This document shows, piece after piece, positions 24,717 to 34,100 of a stretch of DNA of 45,609 bases; position 1 is the first letter of the stretch; every line of letters begins with the position of its first letter. A program made the translations under genes and the position numbers. The DNA is taken from positions 1-45,609 of the forward strand of contig CALKGM010000022.1 in assembly GCA_938084675.1 (NCBI GenBank). Direction: 5' to 3'. Below the pieces are notes generated by a model. The model did no database searches, was not told the DNA's origin, and worked only from the letters and a program-made list of their open reading frames with translations. Source of the DNA: Candidatus Poseidoniaceae archaeon (GTDB taxonomy: Archaea > Thermoplasmatota > Poseidoniia > Poseidoniales > Poseidoniaceae).

Positions 24717-26489
24717 ATGGCGTTGAAGCAACGCAATACTGCTCAAGCGCATGTGATGCATACAGTTCAATGGCTCACTTTGTTCTGTGTCATTGTTCTT
24801 GGGATCGTACCCCTCATTCTAGCCATTCTTCGCCTTTGGAGCGTTACCCAAGTATCTCCGCTGGAAGCATTACGCCAATTCCCTGAGCAAATCGGAGCCA
24901 TGGATGCACTACGCTTCACACTCATAGAGGCACTTCTATCGACACTGCTAACTGTTGTTCTTGGCCTCCCCGTAGCGTGGTCATTGGGTCGCTATCAATG
25001 GCGAGGAATCCGTTCAAAGCGAGCCCTCTTCTATCTTCCTTTTGTCACGCCACCCATTGTTGCGGCCGCTGGTTTCCTCGCTCTCATCTCACCCGGTGGA
25101 CTCTTCAATTCGTTTGGATTGGACTTAAGAGGGGAAACTGGAGTCATTGGTTGGCTTGCAGAAACCACTGGATGGCAACACCCAGGTCATATGATCGCTC
25201 TTGTCCTCGCCCACGCTTGGTTCAACCTTTCTCTGATGATTCGCTTTGTTGAACCAGTCATAGCTCAACTCAATCCTGCATGGGAAGAACAACTCATGAT
25301 GCTGCCGAAAGGCCAATCCGCATCGGGACGATTACGCCATCTCTGGTTGCCCGTTCTCGGACCAAGCGTGGCTGTTGCTGCAACGTATGCGTTCTTTTTT
25401 TCGTTCACATCTTTCGCACTGGTCAAATGGTTAACACCCGATTTCAACACGCTTGAATCCTTGCTTGCGGATCTCGGGGGTTCTGCAGGCATCTACAATT
25501 ACAGAGTTGATACGAGCCTTGGCGTACTGGCAATCGCTGGACTGCAAGCACTTTTGATGCTGACAATCCTCGCAGTCGCAGGTTTCCTTGAACGAAAACA
25601 TACCATGACGATTTCAATTCACGAGGAGCATACAAACCGCAAGAAACGTGGAACGCCTCCGCTCAAGTCACGATTTATCGTCTATTCGTTGCTGCTTGCG
25701 AGTATGCTTCCCTTTGTTTCGGTCGTTGTTGCATCGTTTAGAAAGCGAGCAACCTCGCAGAATGGCCACACTGAATTTCATTGGACTTTTGAGGGATGGC
25801 AGCGTGCCTGGACGGGAGACGCATCAACGATTACGCTCTTCGAAGCGCTTCAAAATTCTCTCGTCTATGCAGGCCTAACATTGGTCATTGCTCTTCCAAT
25901 CGGCTACGTACTTGCATCGATGTTTTACAGACTTGAAAACAATGGAAAAAAGCGGCTGGCATCAATCCTTGACACACTCTGTATGGTCCCCCTCTCTGCC
26001 TCAGCAGTGATGGTTGGACTCGGAGTTGTTCTTGGCCTCCTGCGATGGTACCCTGAACTTTTCATGTTTCGCTACTTACCCGTTTTACCCCACGTGATGT
26101 TGGTCTTACCCTTCCTTGTCCGAATGCTACGCCCTGCATTTTCAAGAATTGAGCCCGCATTTGAGGAACAGGTACGTCTTCTCAATCTCCCTCCCCTTCA
26201 GTCATGGTGGCACAGCAAAGGAGCCTCAATGATGGCGCCCCTTACGATGGCAGCATCCCTCTGCCTAGCCTTTTCGCTTGGCGAATTTGGGGCGACTTAT
26301 CTTTTGATTCGGGTAGGTTCCTGGGATTCACTGTCCATTATGGTAGACCAGTTGCTGGGCCGACCTAAATTTGACCCTCTCATCATGCCTACAGCAATGG
26401 CTGTTGCAGCCTCGTTAATGCTAACAACATTGTTCGTATTATGGCTGAGTGAACAATTGAGAATGAAGCAAGGTGATGCAAATGATTGA
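24717..26489 (+). CDS. thiP: Thiamine ABC transporter permease (two fused modules)
   Basis: The 590-residue protein has about twelve membrane segments in two homologous halves, as in bacterial ThiP. Each half has an EAA-type coupling loop for the ATPase: EEQLMMLPKGQSASGRLRHLWLP near residues 190-212, and EEQVRLLNLPPLQSWWHSKG near 483-502. The first half has GLPVAWSLGRYQWRGIRSKR, the second ALPIGYVLASMFYR. It begins 9 bp after thiB and overlaps thiQ by 8 bp. A single fused permease would form the whole membrane channel with a ThiQ dimer. Confidence 0.92.
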   Translation: MALKQRNTAQAHVMHTVQWLTLFCVIVLGIVPLILAILRLWSVTQVSPLEALRQFPEQIGAMDALRFTLIEALLSTLLTVVLGLPVAWSLGRYQWRGIRSKRALFYLPFVTPPIVAAAGFLALISPGGLFNSFGLDLRGETGVIGWLAETTGWQHPGHMIALVLAHAWFNLSLMIRFVEPVIAQLNPAWEEQLMMLPKGQSASGRLRHLWLPVLGPSVAVAATYAFFFSFTSFALVKWLTPDFNTLESLLADLGGSAGIYNYRVDTSLGVLAIAGLQALLMLTILAVAGFLERKHTMTISIHEEHTNRKKRGTPPLKSRFIVYSLLLASMLPFVSVVVASFRKRATSQNGHTEFHWTFEGWQRAWTGDASTITLFEALQNSLVYAGLTLVIALPIGYVLASMFYRLENNGKKRLASILDTLCMVPLSASAVMVGLGVVLGLLRWYPELFMFRYLPVLPHVMLVLPFLVRMLRPAFSRIEPAFEEQVRLLNLPPLQSWWHSKGASMMAPLTMAASLCLAFSLGEFGATYLLIRVGSWDSLSIMVDQLLGRPKFDPLIMPTAMAVAASLMLTTLFVLWLSEQLRMKQGDAND

Positions 26490-27168
26490 ACTAAAGAATT
26501 TGACAAAAGCATTTGACGAACGGACCTTGTTTGACGGTCTCAACCTTCGTTGTGAGAAAGGGGAAATTGTCTCTATACTCGGCCCGAGTGGGTGTGGAAA
26601 GAGCACCTTATTGCGTATTTGTTGCGGCTTGAGCGAGGCTGACGCAGGTGAACGCTGGACCGACGATGGTATTATTGAAAACGGTGTGATTTCGCCAACC
26701 ATCGCCATGCTGTTCCAGCAACCAGTCCTATTCCCCCACCTCAATGTTGGAAGAAATATAGCTCTCGGTGGAGGCAACGAGATCTCCAGAGATGAACTCA
26801 GCAAACAGGTCACTGCAGTATTGAATTTCGTAGACATGGCAGGAACTGAAAGAAAAAACATCACGACACTATCGGGGGGTGAAGCACAGCGTGTTGCTTT
26901 TGCACGGGCATTATTACAGTCACCCAGCGTTATGTTACTCGATGAGCCCTTCGCATCTCTTGGCTTAGAACAACGTCATCGTCTGGCGAGAGATACACGA
27001 AAGCGGTTGAAGTCGCGCAGCATTACGACGATTCATGTAACCCATGATGAAGAAGAAGCAGTGATTATGGCTGACCGAGTCATTTCTTGGAAGGAACTTC
27101 TTTCATCATCCCAAAGCATACCAACTCCTATGAAGGAGGATGGACAAGCGGTGGATAGTGAGGAATGA
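26482..27168 (+). CDS. thiQ: Thiamine ABC transporter ATP-binding protein
   Basis: The 228-residue ABC ATPase has Walker A GPSGCGKST at 34-42, a Q-loop in MLFQQPVLFPHL, signature LSGGEAQRVAFARALL, Walker B VMLLDEPFASL and the H-loop in IHVTHDEEEA. Three nested starts exist (GTG 26473, ATG 26476, ATG 26482). I choose 26482, as AAGGTGAT sits 4 bases before it and MIELKNLTKAF is the normal opening. It overlaps the end of thiP by 8 bp and the next gene by 4 bp. Gene order thiB-thiP-thiQ is as in bacteria. Confidence 0.92.
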   Translation: MIELKNLTKAFDERTLFDGLNLRCEKGEIVSILGPSGCGKSTLLRICCGLSEADAGERWTDDGIIENGVISPTIAMLFQQPVLFPHLNVGRNIALGGGNEISRDELSKQVTAVLNFVDMAGTERKNITTLSGGEAQRVAFARALLQSPSVMLLDEPFASLGLEQRHRLARDTRKRLKSRSITTIHVTHDEEEAVIMADRVISWKELLSSSQSIPTPMKEDGQAVDSEE

Positions 27169-27689
27169 TGATAGGAACACCGGCTGACATCATCAAGTAC
27201 ACTCGCGCTGTACAAATCATCCTCAATGGATACAGCGGGTACAAGAAGGGAAAAAGGGTTGAAACCGATAAACAAATCCGAGATGAAATCGTTCGCACCA
27301 CGGTTCGTGTGCGTCAGCACATGCAAAATATTCACGACCGTTCAGTTGATGACGATAACCTGAACATTGTTCGCAATGCTCGGTCGTGTATGCAAGAAAT
27401 TGATGCACTCATCGAAGATGTTGACAAGTCTTCATCTGGAACGCAACATGCATTCTTTGCTGGCCAACGAACCATCTCAAATAAGGATTTGAAAGCATTA
27501 ATCGTTCACGACCATGAAATGATTGAAATGGTCACAAACGCAGTGAATCTTTCTAACGATTCTGAACGAGCACAACAACAAGGAAGCGAGGAACTAACAT
27601 CGATCATTCAACGGTGCCAGCAAATGATTTCAAGCTGCAGAGGATTCTACAGCGAACGTTCAACACTCTTGAATGGACTCAACAGTTAG
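27165..27689 (+). CDS. Hypothetical protein in the thiamine operon
   Basis: I do not recognise this 174-residue protein. It is soluble, has no membrane segment or signal peptide, and looks mainly helical, with repeated amphipathic stretches (VRTTVRVRQHMQNIH, NIVRNARSCMQEIDALIEDV, LTSIIQRCQQMISSC). These could form a helical bundle or coiled coil. Its ATG overlaps the thiQ stop by 4 bp, so it is translated from the same message. The SPFH-like gene follows after 10 bp, so a partnership with that protein is at least as likely as one with the transporter. Confidence 0.75.
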   Translation: MMIGTPADIIKYTRAVQIILNGYSGYKKGKRVETDKQIRDEIVRTTVRVRQHMQNIHDRSVDDDNLNIVRNARSCMQEIDALIEDVDKSSSGTQHAFFAGQRTISNKDLKALIVHDHEMIEMVTNAVNLSNDSERAQQQGSEELTSIIQRCQQMISSCRGFYSERSTLLNGLNS

Positions 27690-27699
27690 AGGGGATACA

Positions 27700-28851
27700 A
27701 TGACGACATTTAGATGGAGAGACAGCCCAGAAACAATAGCACGTTTAGTAAAAACTGAGACGATTAAGACCTGGAAAACAAGTGACGTGACCCTTAATCC
27801 TAACGAAGCATGTGCATTCATTGAAAACGGTAAGATTGGAGATGTTCTAAGCGAGGAAGTCGTTCGCAACGTCGGTGGAGGATTCGCTCGGTTCATGGGA
27901 GATTTCCTGGGACGGAAAGCCAAAGACCGCCGAATGCTCTTTGCAATGACGGGGCCAATGGACATCAGCGTACCGTTTATTCACCCATTAGGTGACGGAC
28001 AAACTGCGAAAGGTGTAGCCCAATTCCGGCTGCAAATTCGCAAGGGTGATCTCCCGAAACTCCTCAACCTCTTTGCTAATAGGTCACCTGTTCTTGACCG
28101 TGTTAATCTATCTCTTATCATCGGCCAAGAAGCCTCGCACCGTGTAATTGCTCCAAGCCTTTCATCGATTGAATCACTTCAACAACTGAGAGGATTTGAA
28201 CTTCAAGAGAGGTTCCAAATGCGCAGCGACAAGGAACTTCGTCCGCTTCTCCAATCCATGGGTTTGACCATGCTAGGAGCCATGCTGATTACCCATCAAA
28301 CTGACCTTGAGCGTCTTTCTGCACTCCAGCATAGCCTTAGAGCAGCAACAGATACCGAAGGGGCCCAGGCAGAAGCCGAAGTTCAACGACTTGCTCATCG
28401 CGAATCAGTGACGCTACGGCGTATTGAATGTGAGATGAACATTCAACGAGGGAAGGCAAAAGGTCAAGTCATGATTGAGGTAGAGCAAGAACTCCATGAA
28501 TTGCGCAAACAGGAAGCCGTCTGGGAAGCAGAATTGAAACGAGACCAAGCTCGAGCCGAACTTGATGCAAAGAAAATGGAAGATAAGACGGCTGTCGCCA
28601 TGTCGTTGTTCAATGAAGTCCAAGAACGGAAAAAAGAACGAATGAAAACTTCCAATGACCTCCAAGAATCCATGATGCGTCTTGCTGCCGAAAACGGGGC
28701 ACTAACACCTGAAGTCATGCAGGAATTTCTCCGTCAGCAGGGTGGACAAGCCTCCCCTGCAGTTCCTCATCCATGCCCTGCATGCCAGCAAATCGTACAA
28801 CCCGAGTGGAATGTTTGCCCCCAATGTGGAACAGGACAACAACAAGGGTGA
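27700..28851 (+). CDS. SPFH-domain-like protein with coiled coil and C-terminal zinc ribbon
   Basis: The 383-residue protein has an N-terminal SPFH/band-7-like domain (about 25-190): TLNPNEACAFIENGKIGDVLSEE, then GDLPKLLNLF. A charged, Ala/Glu/Arg-rich coiled coil follows (about 215-330). The C-terminal zinc ribbon is Cys-x2-Cys (CPAC) and Cys-x2-Cys (CPQCG) in the last 30 residues. No membrane segment is seen, so any membrane contact would be peripheral or via partners. SPFH proteins form large ring or cage assemblies that organise membrane proteins. The start at 27700 has AGAGGGGA before it; an upstream in-frame start at 27673 would overlap the previous gene. Confidence 0.75.
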   Translation: MTTFRWRDSPETIARLVKTETIKTWKTSDVTLNPNEACAFIENGKIGDVLSEEVVRNVGGGFARFMGDFLGRKAKDRRMLFAMTGPMDISVPFIHPLGDGQTAKGVAQFRLQIRKGDLPKLLNLFANRSPVLDRVNLSLIIGQEASHRVIAPSLSSIESLQQLRGFELQERFQMRSDKELRPLLQSMGLTMLGAMLITHQTDLERLSALQHSLRAATDTEGAQAEAEVQRLAHRESVTLRRIECEMNIQRGKAKGQVMIEVEQELHELRKQEAVWEAELKRDQARAELDAKKMEDKTAVAMSLFNEVQERKKERMKTSNDLQESMMRLAAENGALTPEVMQEFLRQQGGQASPAVPHPCPACQQIVQPEWNVCPQCGTGQQQG

Positions 28852-28855
28852 AGCC

Positions 28856-29584
28856 GTGACAAAAGATGTCGGAGCAAGTTCACGGGGCATTCTCGAGAGA
28901 TGGGTTCCAAACTATTCCTCATGGTCACGCCCCCGAACTGCTTTGTTTCTCCTATCCATTTACCTCGTAACAGCGGCCACACCTTACATTCTCACGAACC
29001 GGATTGCGGCTTGGAGGGGTGTCTCTCTCTTCAATCCTGAACATTTCATTGATGATATGATCCCATACATGCCTTGGACGATCGTATTCTACTTTTCGTT
29101 CTACCTTTACTTCCCCATTGTGGCATGGTACGGTTCGGAAGATGGGCAACGAAGAAGAGAGGGATTCATATTCCATAGTTACCTTACACTCTCAACATTG
29201 CTGGCTTGTGTTTTGTTCATTGTTGCCCCGGTGAAAGTGAATCTACGTCATCAAGTCACCTTTGATGACGGTCGCTTTGACCCACTCCTAAGGTCGCTTT
29301 ATGATGCCGACCCACCGTTCAATTCATGGCCTTCTCTCCATGTATTCCAGAGCCTACTCATCATCCTTGTCATGCGTCGATGGATGATGAAGGACGGGAA
29401 GTGGACCAAGTTATATTCTCTTAGTATTGGAATCTGTTGGGGCCTTCTGGTCCTATCGACCATGGGAATCAAACAGCATTACATCTTTGACGCCATTACA
29501 GGCATAATGCTTGCACTCGGAACGTGGTATGTTTGTGTTCAAAAACTCAACCAAGTAAAGCGCCCACTGCTTGAGGATTTGTGA
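28856..29584 (+). CDS. PAP2-superfamily membrane phosphatase
   Basis: The 243-residue membrane protein has about six hydrophobic segments and the phosphatase motifs of the PAP2 family: PFNSWPSLHVFQSLL (SxxH motif with the catalytic His region) and STMGIKQHYIFDAITG (the second His and Asp). PAP2 enzymes dephosphorylate lipid phosphates, including isoprenoid pyrophosphates and inositol-type lipids; the substrate is open. I use the GTG at 28856, as GGGTGA lies 4 bases upstream and the frame upstream lies inside the SPFH gene. The 3' end overlaps the convergent CcdA-type gene by 38 bp. Confidence 0.85.
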   Translation: MTKDVGASSRGILERWVPNYSSWSRPRTALFLLSIYLVTAATPYILTNRIAAWRGVSLFNPEHFIDDMIPYMPWTIVFYFSFYLYFPIVAWYGSEDGQRRREGFIFHSYLTLSTLLACVLFIVAPVKVNLRHQVTFDDGRFDPLLRSLYDADPPFNSWPSLHVFQSLLIILVMRRWMMKDGKWTKLYSLSIGICWGLLVLSTMGIKQHYIFDAITGIMLALGTWYVCVQKLNQVKRPLLEDL

Positions 29585-31013
29585 GATAGACGGTGAGGCC
29601 GATTCCGGCCATAATCATCATCCAAGAGCCGACCATTTTGATCATGCCCGTAGCTCTTCGCAAGAAATTAATCATGACTTGGCGACCCATGCCAACCAGC
29701 ATGGTTACAATCACCATAAGAATCAGTAAGCCAGCCATCAATCCTGCCACACCAAATGCGATTGCAGTGGTGCCGAGAGTACCCAAAAAGATGACGAAGG
29801 GGAGAACTGCTGCTGCTGTACAATCAATTGATGCTGCAGCATATCCAATGCCATAAAGATACATATTACGGCGGGGAGTGAAGGTTTCATCCATTTCTGT
29901 TGTACTGTATTTATCAACCCAGTTCTGAACGAATCCCATTACGTGTGATGTCACCCCAAGAAGCATCATTGAACCGAGCACAATGAGAAGAATAGCCACG
30001 AATATTGCGATGGTGTGGATAATACCGGAGGAAGCGAAAAACTCACCCATGATGAGGGCTAGAATTCCTATGAAGCCGAAGAAGGTCCACATCCCAAGCC
30101 CTGAAAGAATGCCAATGTTGAACGAACTTGGCATGCCTGTTTTCAACTTCCCTTGTTCAATTAATTCATCTTCTCTAGCACCGAGTGAAAGATAGTACGA
30201 GATGAACCCAGGGAGCACAGGGAAGGCACATGGAGAAAAATAGACGAGAATGGACAAGACCATACCGAGGGCGAACACTGCAGCAATCGAAGTGCTGGGT
30301 TCTTCCCATCCAATTCTTGAACCGAATGTCTCAGTCGTATCTTCAGAAAGTGCCGTCATAAGGGTCCCTTCGAAGGAAGCCCAACCGTCGGCAGGTGTTC
30401 CCGTTGGTTGTTGTTCTATGATGTACCCTTCTTTGTCTAAAATCATGACAACTGGTATTTGTCCTGCACCTTTCGTGGTAAAAAGACGAACAGGGTCAGT
30501 TGTTGAGCCGTCTTCAAGAATGGCTGCCTCAGTTGAACCAAAGCCTGTTGGATACAGTGGGACCGTATACTCTTTCTTGCTCTCATTCATGTACTCAATG
30601 GATTCACTGTACCATGCACCATATGCAAAAATCTTCAACGACGTGTTGTTTTCGGCTGCAATTGAGTGCCATTCGTCCATGTTCGCCTCAAGATGAGCCT
30701 GCACGGCGTGACAGTTGCTGCAATCTCGGGCCATCAAATCCAATATGATGATACTCCCACGATGGTCGTCAAGGTTGAACCAACCTGTCTCGTTGGTCAG
30801 ACCAGCTTCAACATCAGAACGGTTGAGCGATTCAAAGACAAGATTTGGAATTGGAGCTGGTTCTGCATCGGATTGGAACAACTCATCCATGCTGTCAAAC
30901 ATTGATAAGGCTGCAAAGGAAATGGATGCGAACATGACGAGTGCGATTCCAAATGCCTGCCATGTTGTTTTCTCCTTGAAAACGCCGAAATCGACCTGGT
31001 CAAGAAACCCCAT
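29547..31013 (-). CDS. Thioredoxin-like domain fused to CcdA/DsbD-type electron carrier
   Basis: The protein of about 488 residues has an N-terminal membrane anchor (about 19-38), then an exterior thioredoxin-like domain with the redox pair Cys98-x2-Cys101 (ARDCSNCHAV). The CcdA-type membrane core with two conserved Cys follows (VYFSPCAFPVLPGF and AASIDCTAAAVLPF). It should move reducing power across the membrane to an exterior thioredoxin fold, for cytochrome c or extracytoplasmic disulfide maintenance. The frame is open to an ATG at 31091. I prefer 31013, because the family-like MGFLDQVDFG begins there and TTTATTG lies 25-31 bp upstream, right for a leaderless archaeal mRNA. Confidence 0.85.
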   Translation of the reverse strand: MGFLDQVDFGVFKEKTTWQAFGIALVMFASISFAALSMFDSMDELFQSDAEPAPIPNLVFESLNRSDVEAGLTNETGWFNLDDHRGSIIILDLMARDCSNCHAVQAHLEANMDEWHSIAAENNTSLKIFAYGAWYSESIEYMNESKKEYTVPLYPTGFGSTEAAILEDGSTTDPVRLFTTKGAGQIPVVMILDKEGYIIEQQPTGTPADGWASFEGTLMTALSEDTTETFGSRIGWEEPSTSIAAVFALGMVLSILVYFSPCAFPVLPGFISYYLSLGAREDELIEQGKLKTGMPSSFNIGILSGLGMWTFFGFIGILALIMGEFFASSGIIHTIAIFVAILLIVLGSMMLLGVTSHVMGFVQNWVDKYSTTEMDETFTPRRNMYLYGIGYAAASIDCTAAAVLPFVIFLGTLGTTAIAFGVAGLMAGLLILMVIVTMLVGMGRQVMINFLRRATGMIKMVGSWMMIMAGIGLTVYLTNPQAVGALLG

Positions 31014-31116
31014 GTATTGTACTGGGTGCCGGTCGTTCAATAAAGTAGCCCATTCAAGTACTACTACCATCTCCAACAACGAAGTTATCATTGGAACTGA
31101 TTTTCCTCAACCATTA

Positions 31117-31126
31117 AGGTAATTCT
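31117..31126. repeat. 10-bp direct repeat, left copy
   Basis: AGGTAATTCT occurs here, at the last base of the giant gene's stop codon, and again at 39509-39518 just outside the 5' end of tRNA-Val. The two copies bracket the whole two-gene block, the tandem repeats and the tRNA. The match is exactly 10 bp; chance is possible. Confidence 0.4.
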
Positions 31127-34100
31127 TAGGACAAGATTTTGTCCACATTTTGGTCAAGGAACTCGACCAAGGAGAATAATTTCTTCTGCTCATTTTGGTC
31201 CTGCTCGTTGTATGTGTTGCATCGGTAGAGAGACCAATATATTCTGTCCCTGGCCTCAGCAGATTGGTGAACGCCACTGATATTTCGCACGATATCGATT
31301 AGACCAGAAACAGCCCTTGAACAGATAAGTTTTTCAGAATCCATCATTTCTACATATTTATCATTGCAATCAAGATCACTGGTTGCGTACCGAACGAGTG
31401 TAGACATGTGGAAGGTTTTAGTTGTGGTATTCAACCAATATTGGTTGATGACTTTAAGGATGAAGTCAAGGGTTTCTACTTCCAATTCTTCTGCCAGTAT
31501 TTCAATCGCCATGTATGAATTAAGTGGAATTCTAATACTTTCTTCCTTGTTTCCGAAGCGATAATGATAATATTTTATTGGTTGGTTTTGTAAATAATTC
31601 GTCATAGCGCCAGAATTATTCTTTCGTATCATATCTGCGAACTCTTCTTTGAATTTAGTGTATCTAGATAATTTTGAATATGCCATCACGTGTTCACGGA
31701 CATAATAATCCAGCAGAGCATTGGAATCTGTATTTATGTTTTGCATCATATCCGGTCTAACCATCCAATCCAAATCGCGACTACGAAGTTCTTCGTGTGG
31801 CGTTCCTTTCTTCTTGGATTCTTTCAACCACCTTTGCAAATCTTCCATAGCCTTGAGCCGCAGAGAACCAATGGCCTCAAAGGATGGATTCTCCTTTGCC
31901 AGCCGACCCATCCATTCGACGAAATGACTGTTGTCAATCTTCTCTCCAATGTCTAAAATAGGATCTGAATCCGTAATTTCGGGATACTCCCCGCTATTGA
32001 AAATCAATTCCTTGACATGTTGGAAATTGACTCTGCCACTGTATTTCTTTTCGAACCCAAATAAACTGTTATTTATGGCCGAATAGAAGTTTTTATTTTT
32101 CCGATGTAAATTGAAATCTTCTAAATACTCCATTCCGGTTTTGGACAGTAAATAATTTCGCAGTAAAGATTGCGCTACAGTGATACTGACAAACTCTTCT
32201 CTCATGTCGTTTTCTGTTACCAGAGATACATCTTCAAATTGCTCCTCAAACATTTGCTTTCCGAATTCTCCTGGCAGAAGCCCAATTATGTCGTCGTGCA
32301 AAATATCATCAATTGAAATGTTTTTATCATTTCTCAAATCGTCCTTGTTCCGTTTGAGGAACCTATCAATTGACTTTTCATTGAGATATTTCCAATCATC
32401 CAAGTTACCATCTATTACTGCTTGGAAAATGGAATTCTTCGAATGAGAACTCAGTTTATCATATCTGGCTGGATCAATAAAAGATTTGCATCTACTGACG
32501 ACAAAGGACAAATTTCCGATTGTATCTAACTCAATTGGCAACTGATTTTGGGCCCCATCTTGTCCGCGGAGCAAATCTTGGAGGAAGTAATTGTGGATGT
32601 TGAATTTATCTGATGACAATAAATGATTCAGCTCCATCCGATGACGAAGTATATTTTCTGCGATGATTCCATCCCACTTTTTGTCAAAACTTGAATCGCC
32701 CAAACTAAGACTTCCCTTGACATCAAGTGAATTATTCGCTAGCATCTCTAGATCACGAAGCATTTTCAGTGCGTCGGGACGACGAGGAGATTTTGCAGAT
32801 TTAATGATTAATTCGTAAATGCATTCAAGTTGCTCGGGCGTAGTTACTTTTGTGGAAGGGTCTGTAAACTGTTTTTTCATTCGTTGTAAGACACGACTCG
32901 CATCTGCTGGCTTGATTGTGTTTGCTCGTAGCATTTTAGAACCCCTTGCCCACCAATCACCCTTGAGCACCTCCATGTGCTCTTTTTCCTTGTCATCAGC
33001 CACTAAGAAGTTAAGCGCACTTTGTCGGGTCGATTGGATTTTTTCTGCTCCATCCCAGCCACGTTCATTAGCGAGGGCAAAGAGTTCATCTCGCTCCATT
33101 CCCTCGTATTGTTGTTTTGATAAACTACTCGCTGCCTCATATGGGATTAACCTGTTGATTTTTTCTCTGTTCGACAGTTTATTGATGGATTCTGGCTCAT
33201 TCAATCGTCGTTTTGCTACATTTTTGAATTCTAGTTCTGAATAATCCGAATAGAAATTATTTTTGAACAAGCCAAGCACATAAGCGGGTTGATTGTTGTC
33301 TGCAATTAATGAACCTGTTCTTAAATTCAACATACTCGCAAGTCTTATCCAGTTGGCTTCATCACTCTCATGGGCTTCTGGAAAGAATTGACGCTCAATA
33401 AATTTACTAATTAGTCCTGTTTCATTCAGAGTAATGTCTTGATCCTTTGTATCTTGAACGCAACTACGCAATTCTTCTTGAAGCTTTTCAAAACGATGGT
33501 AGATGTTAACAGGCATCACCACTGAGTCATTAGAATCATCGTAACTGGCGTCATTCGCAATAATGTGGAATTTATTTTGAATCTGACGCAATGACTCTTT
33601 CCATTTTTTCAAGTTGTCACCTTCGCGGTTCGGTGACTTGCGTGAACGGAATTCATGATTGAACAGCAACACCTCCAATATGGACCACTTTTCTAACGTC
33701 GCCTCCATAAAACTCCCAATTAACAAAAAGGGGATATTTGATTGGTCTACACCTTTCCGCTCCATCAGGTTCACGATATGGCCTGCCTGAAGCTGGATGT
33801 TACTGTGATCTTTTTCACTTGCAATCATTTCAGCAAGCACAGAAACATAGTTTTGAGCAGCATTCTCTTTGTCTGACCTCACCATGTCAATCAATGAACT
33901 CAAGCCATCAATAGGGACCCTATTATGAACTCCTAATGCGTCCTGACCCTCCATTTTTTTGAGCCATTGTTTGATGTTTGGTGGATTTGTTTTGGTTAAT
34001 TCGTAGCCCTTAGTGCCATAATTTACACGTCCGGTGCTCATATCAAGGTCCAGTAAGACAAGAACATTTTTTGGACGAGAAATCATGACATTGGCATGCC

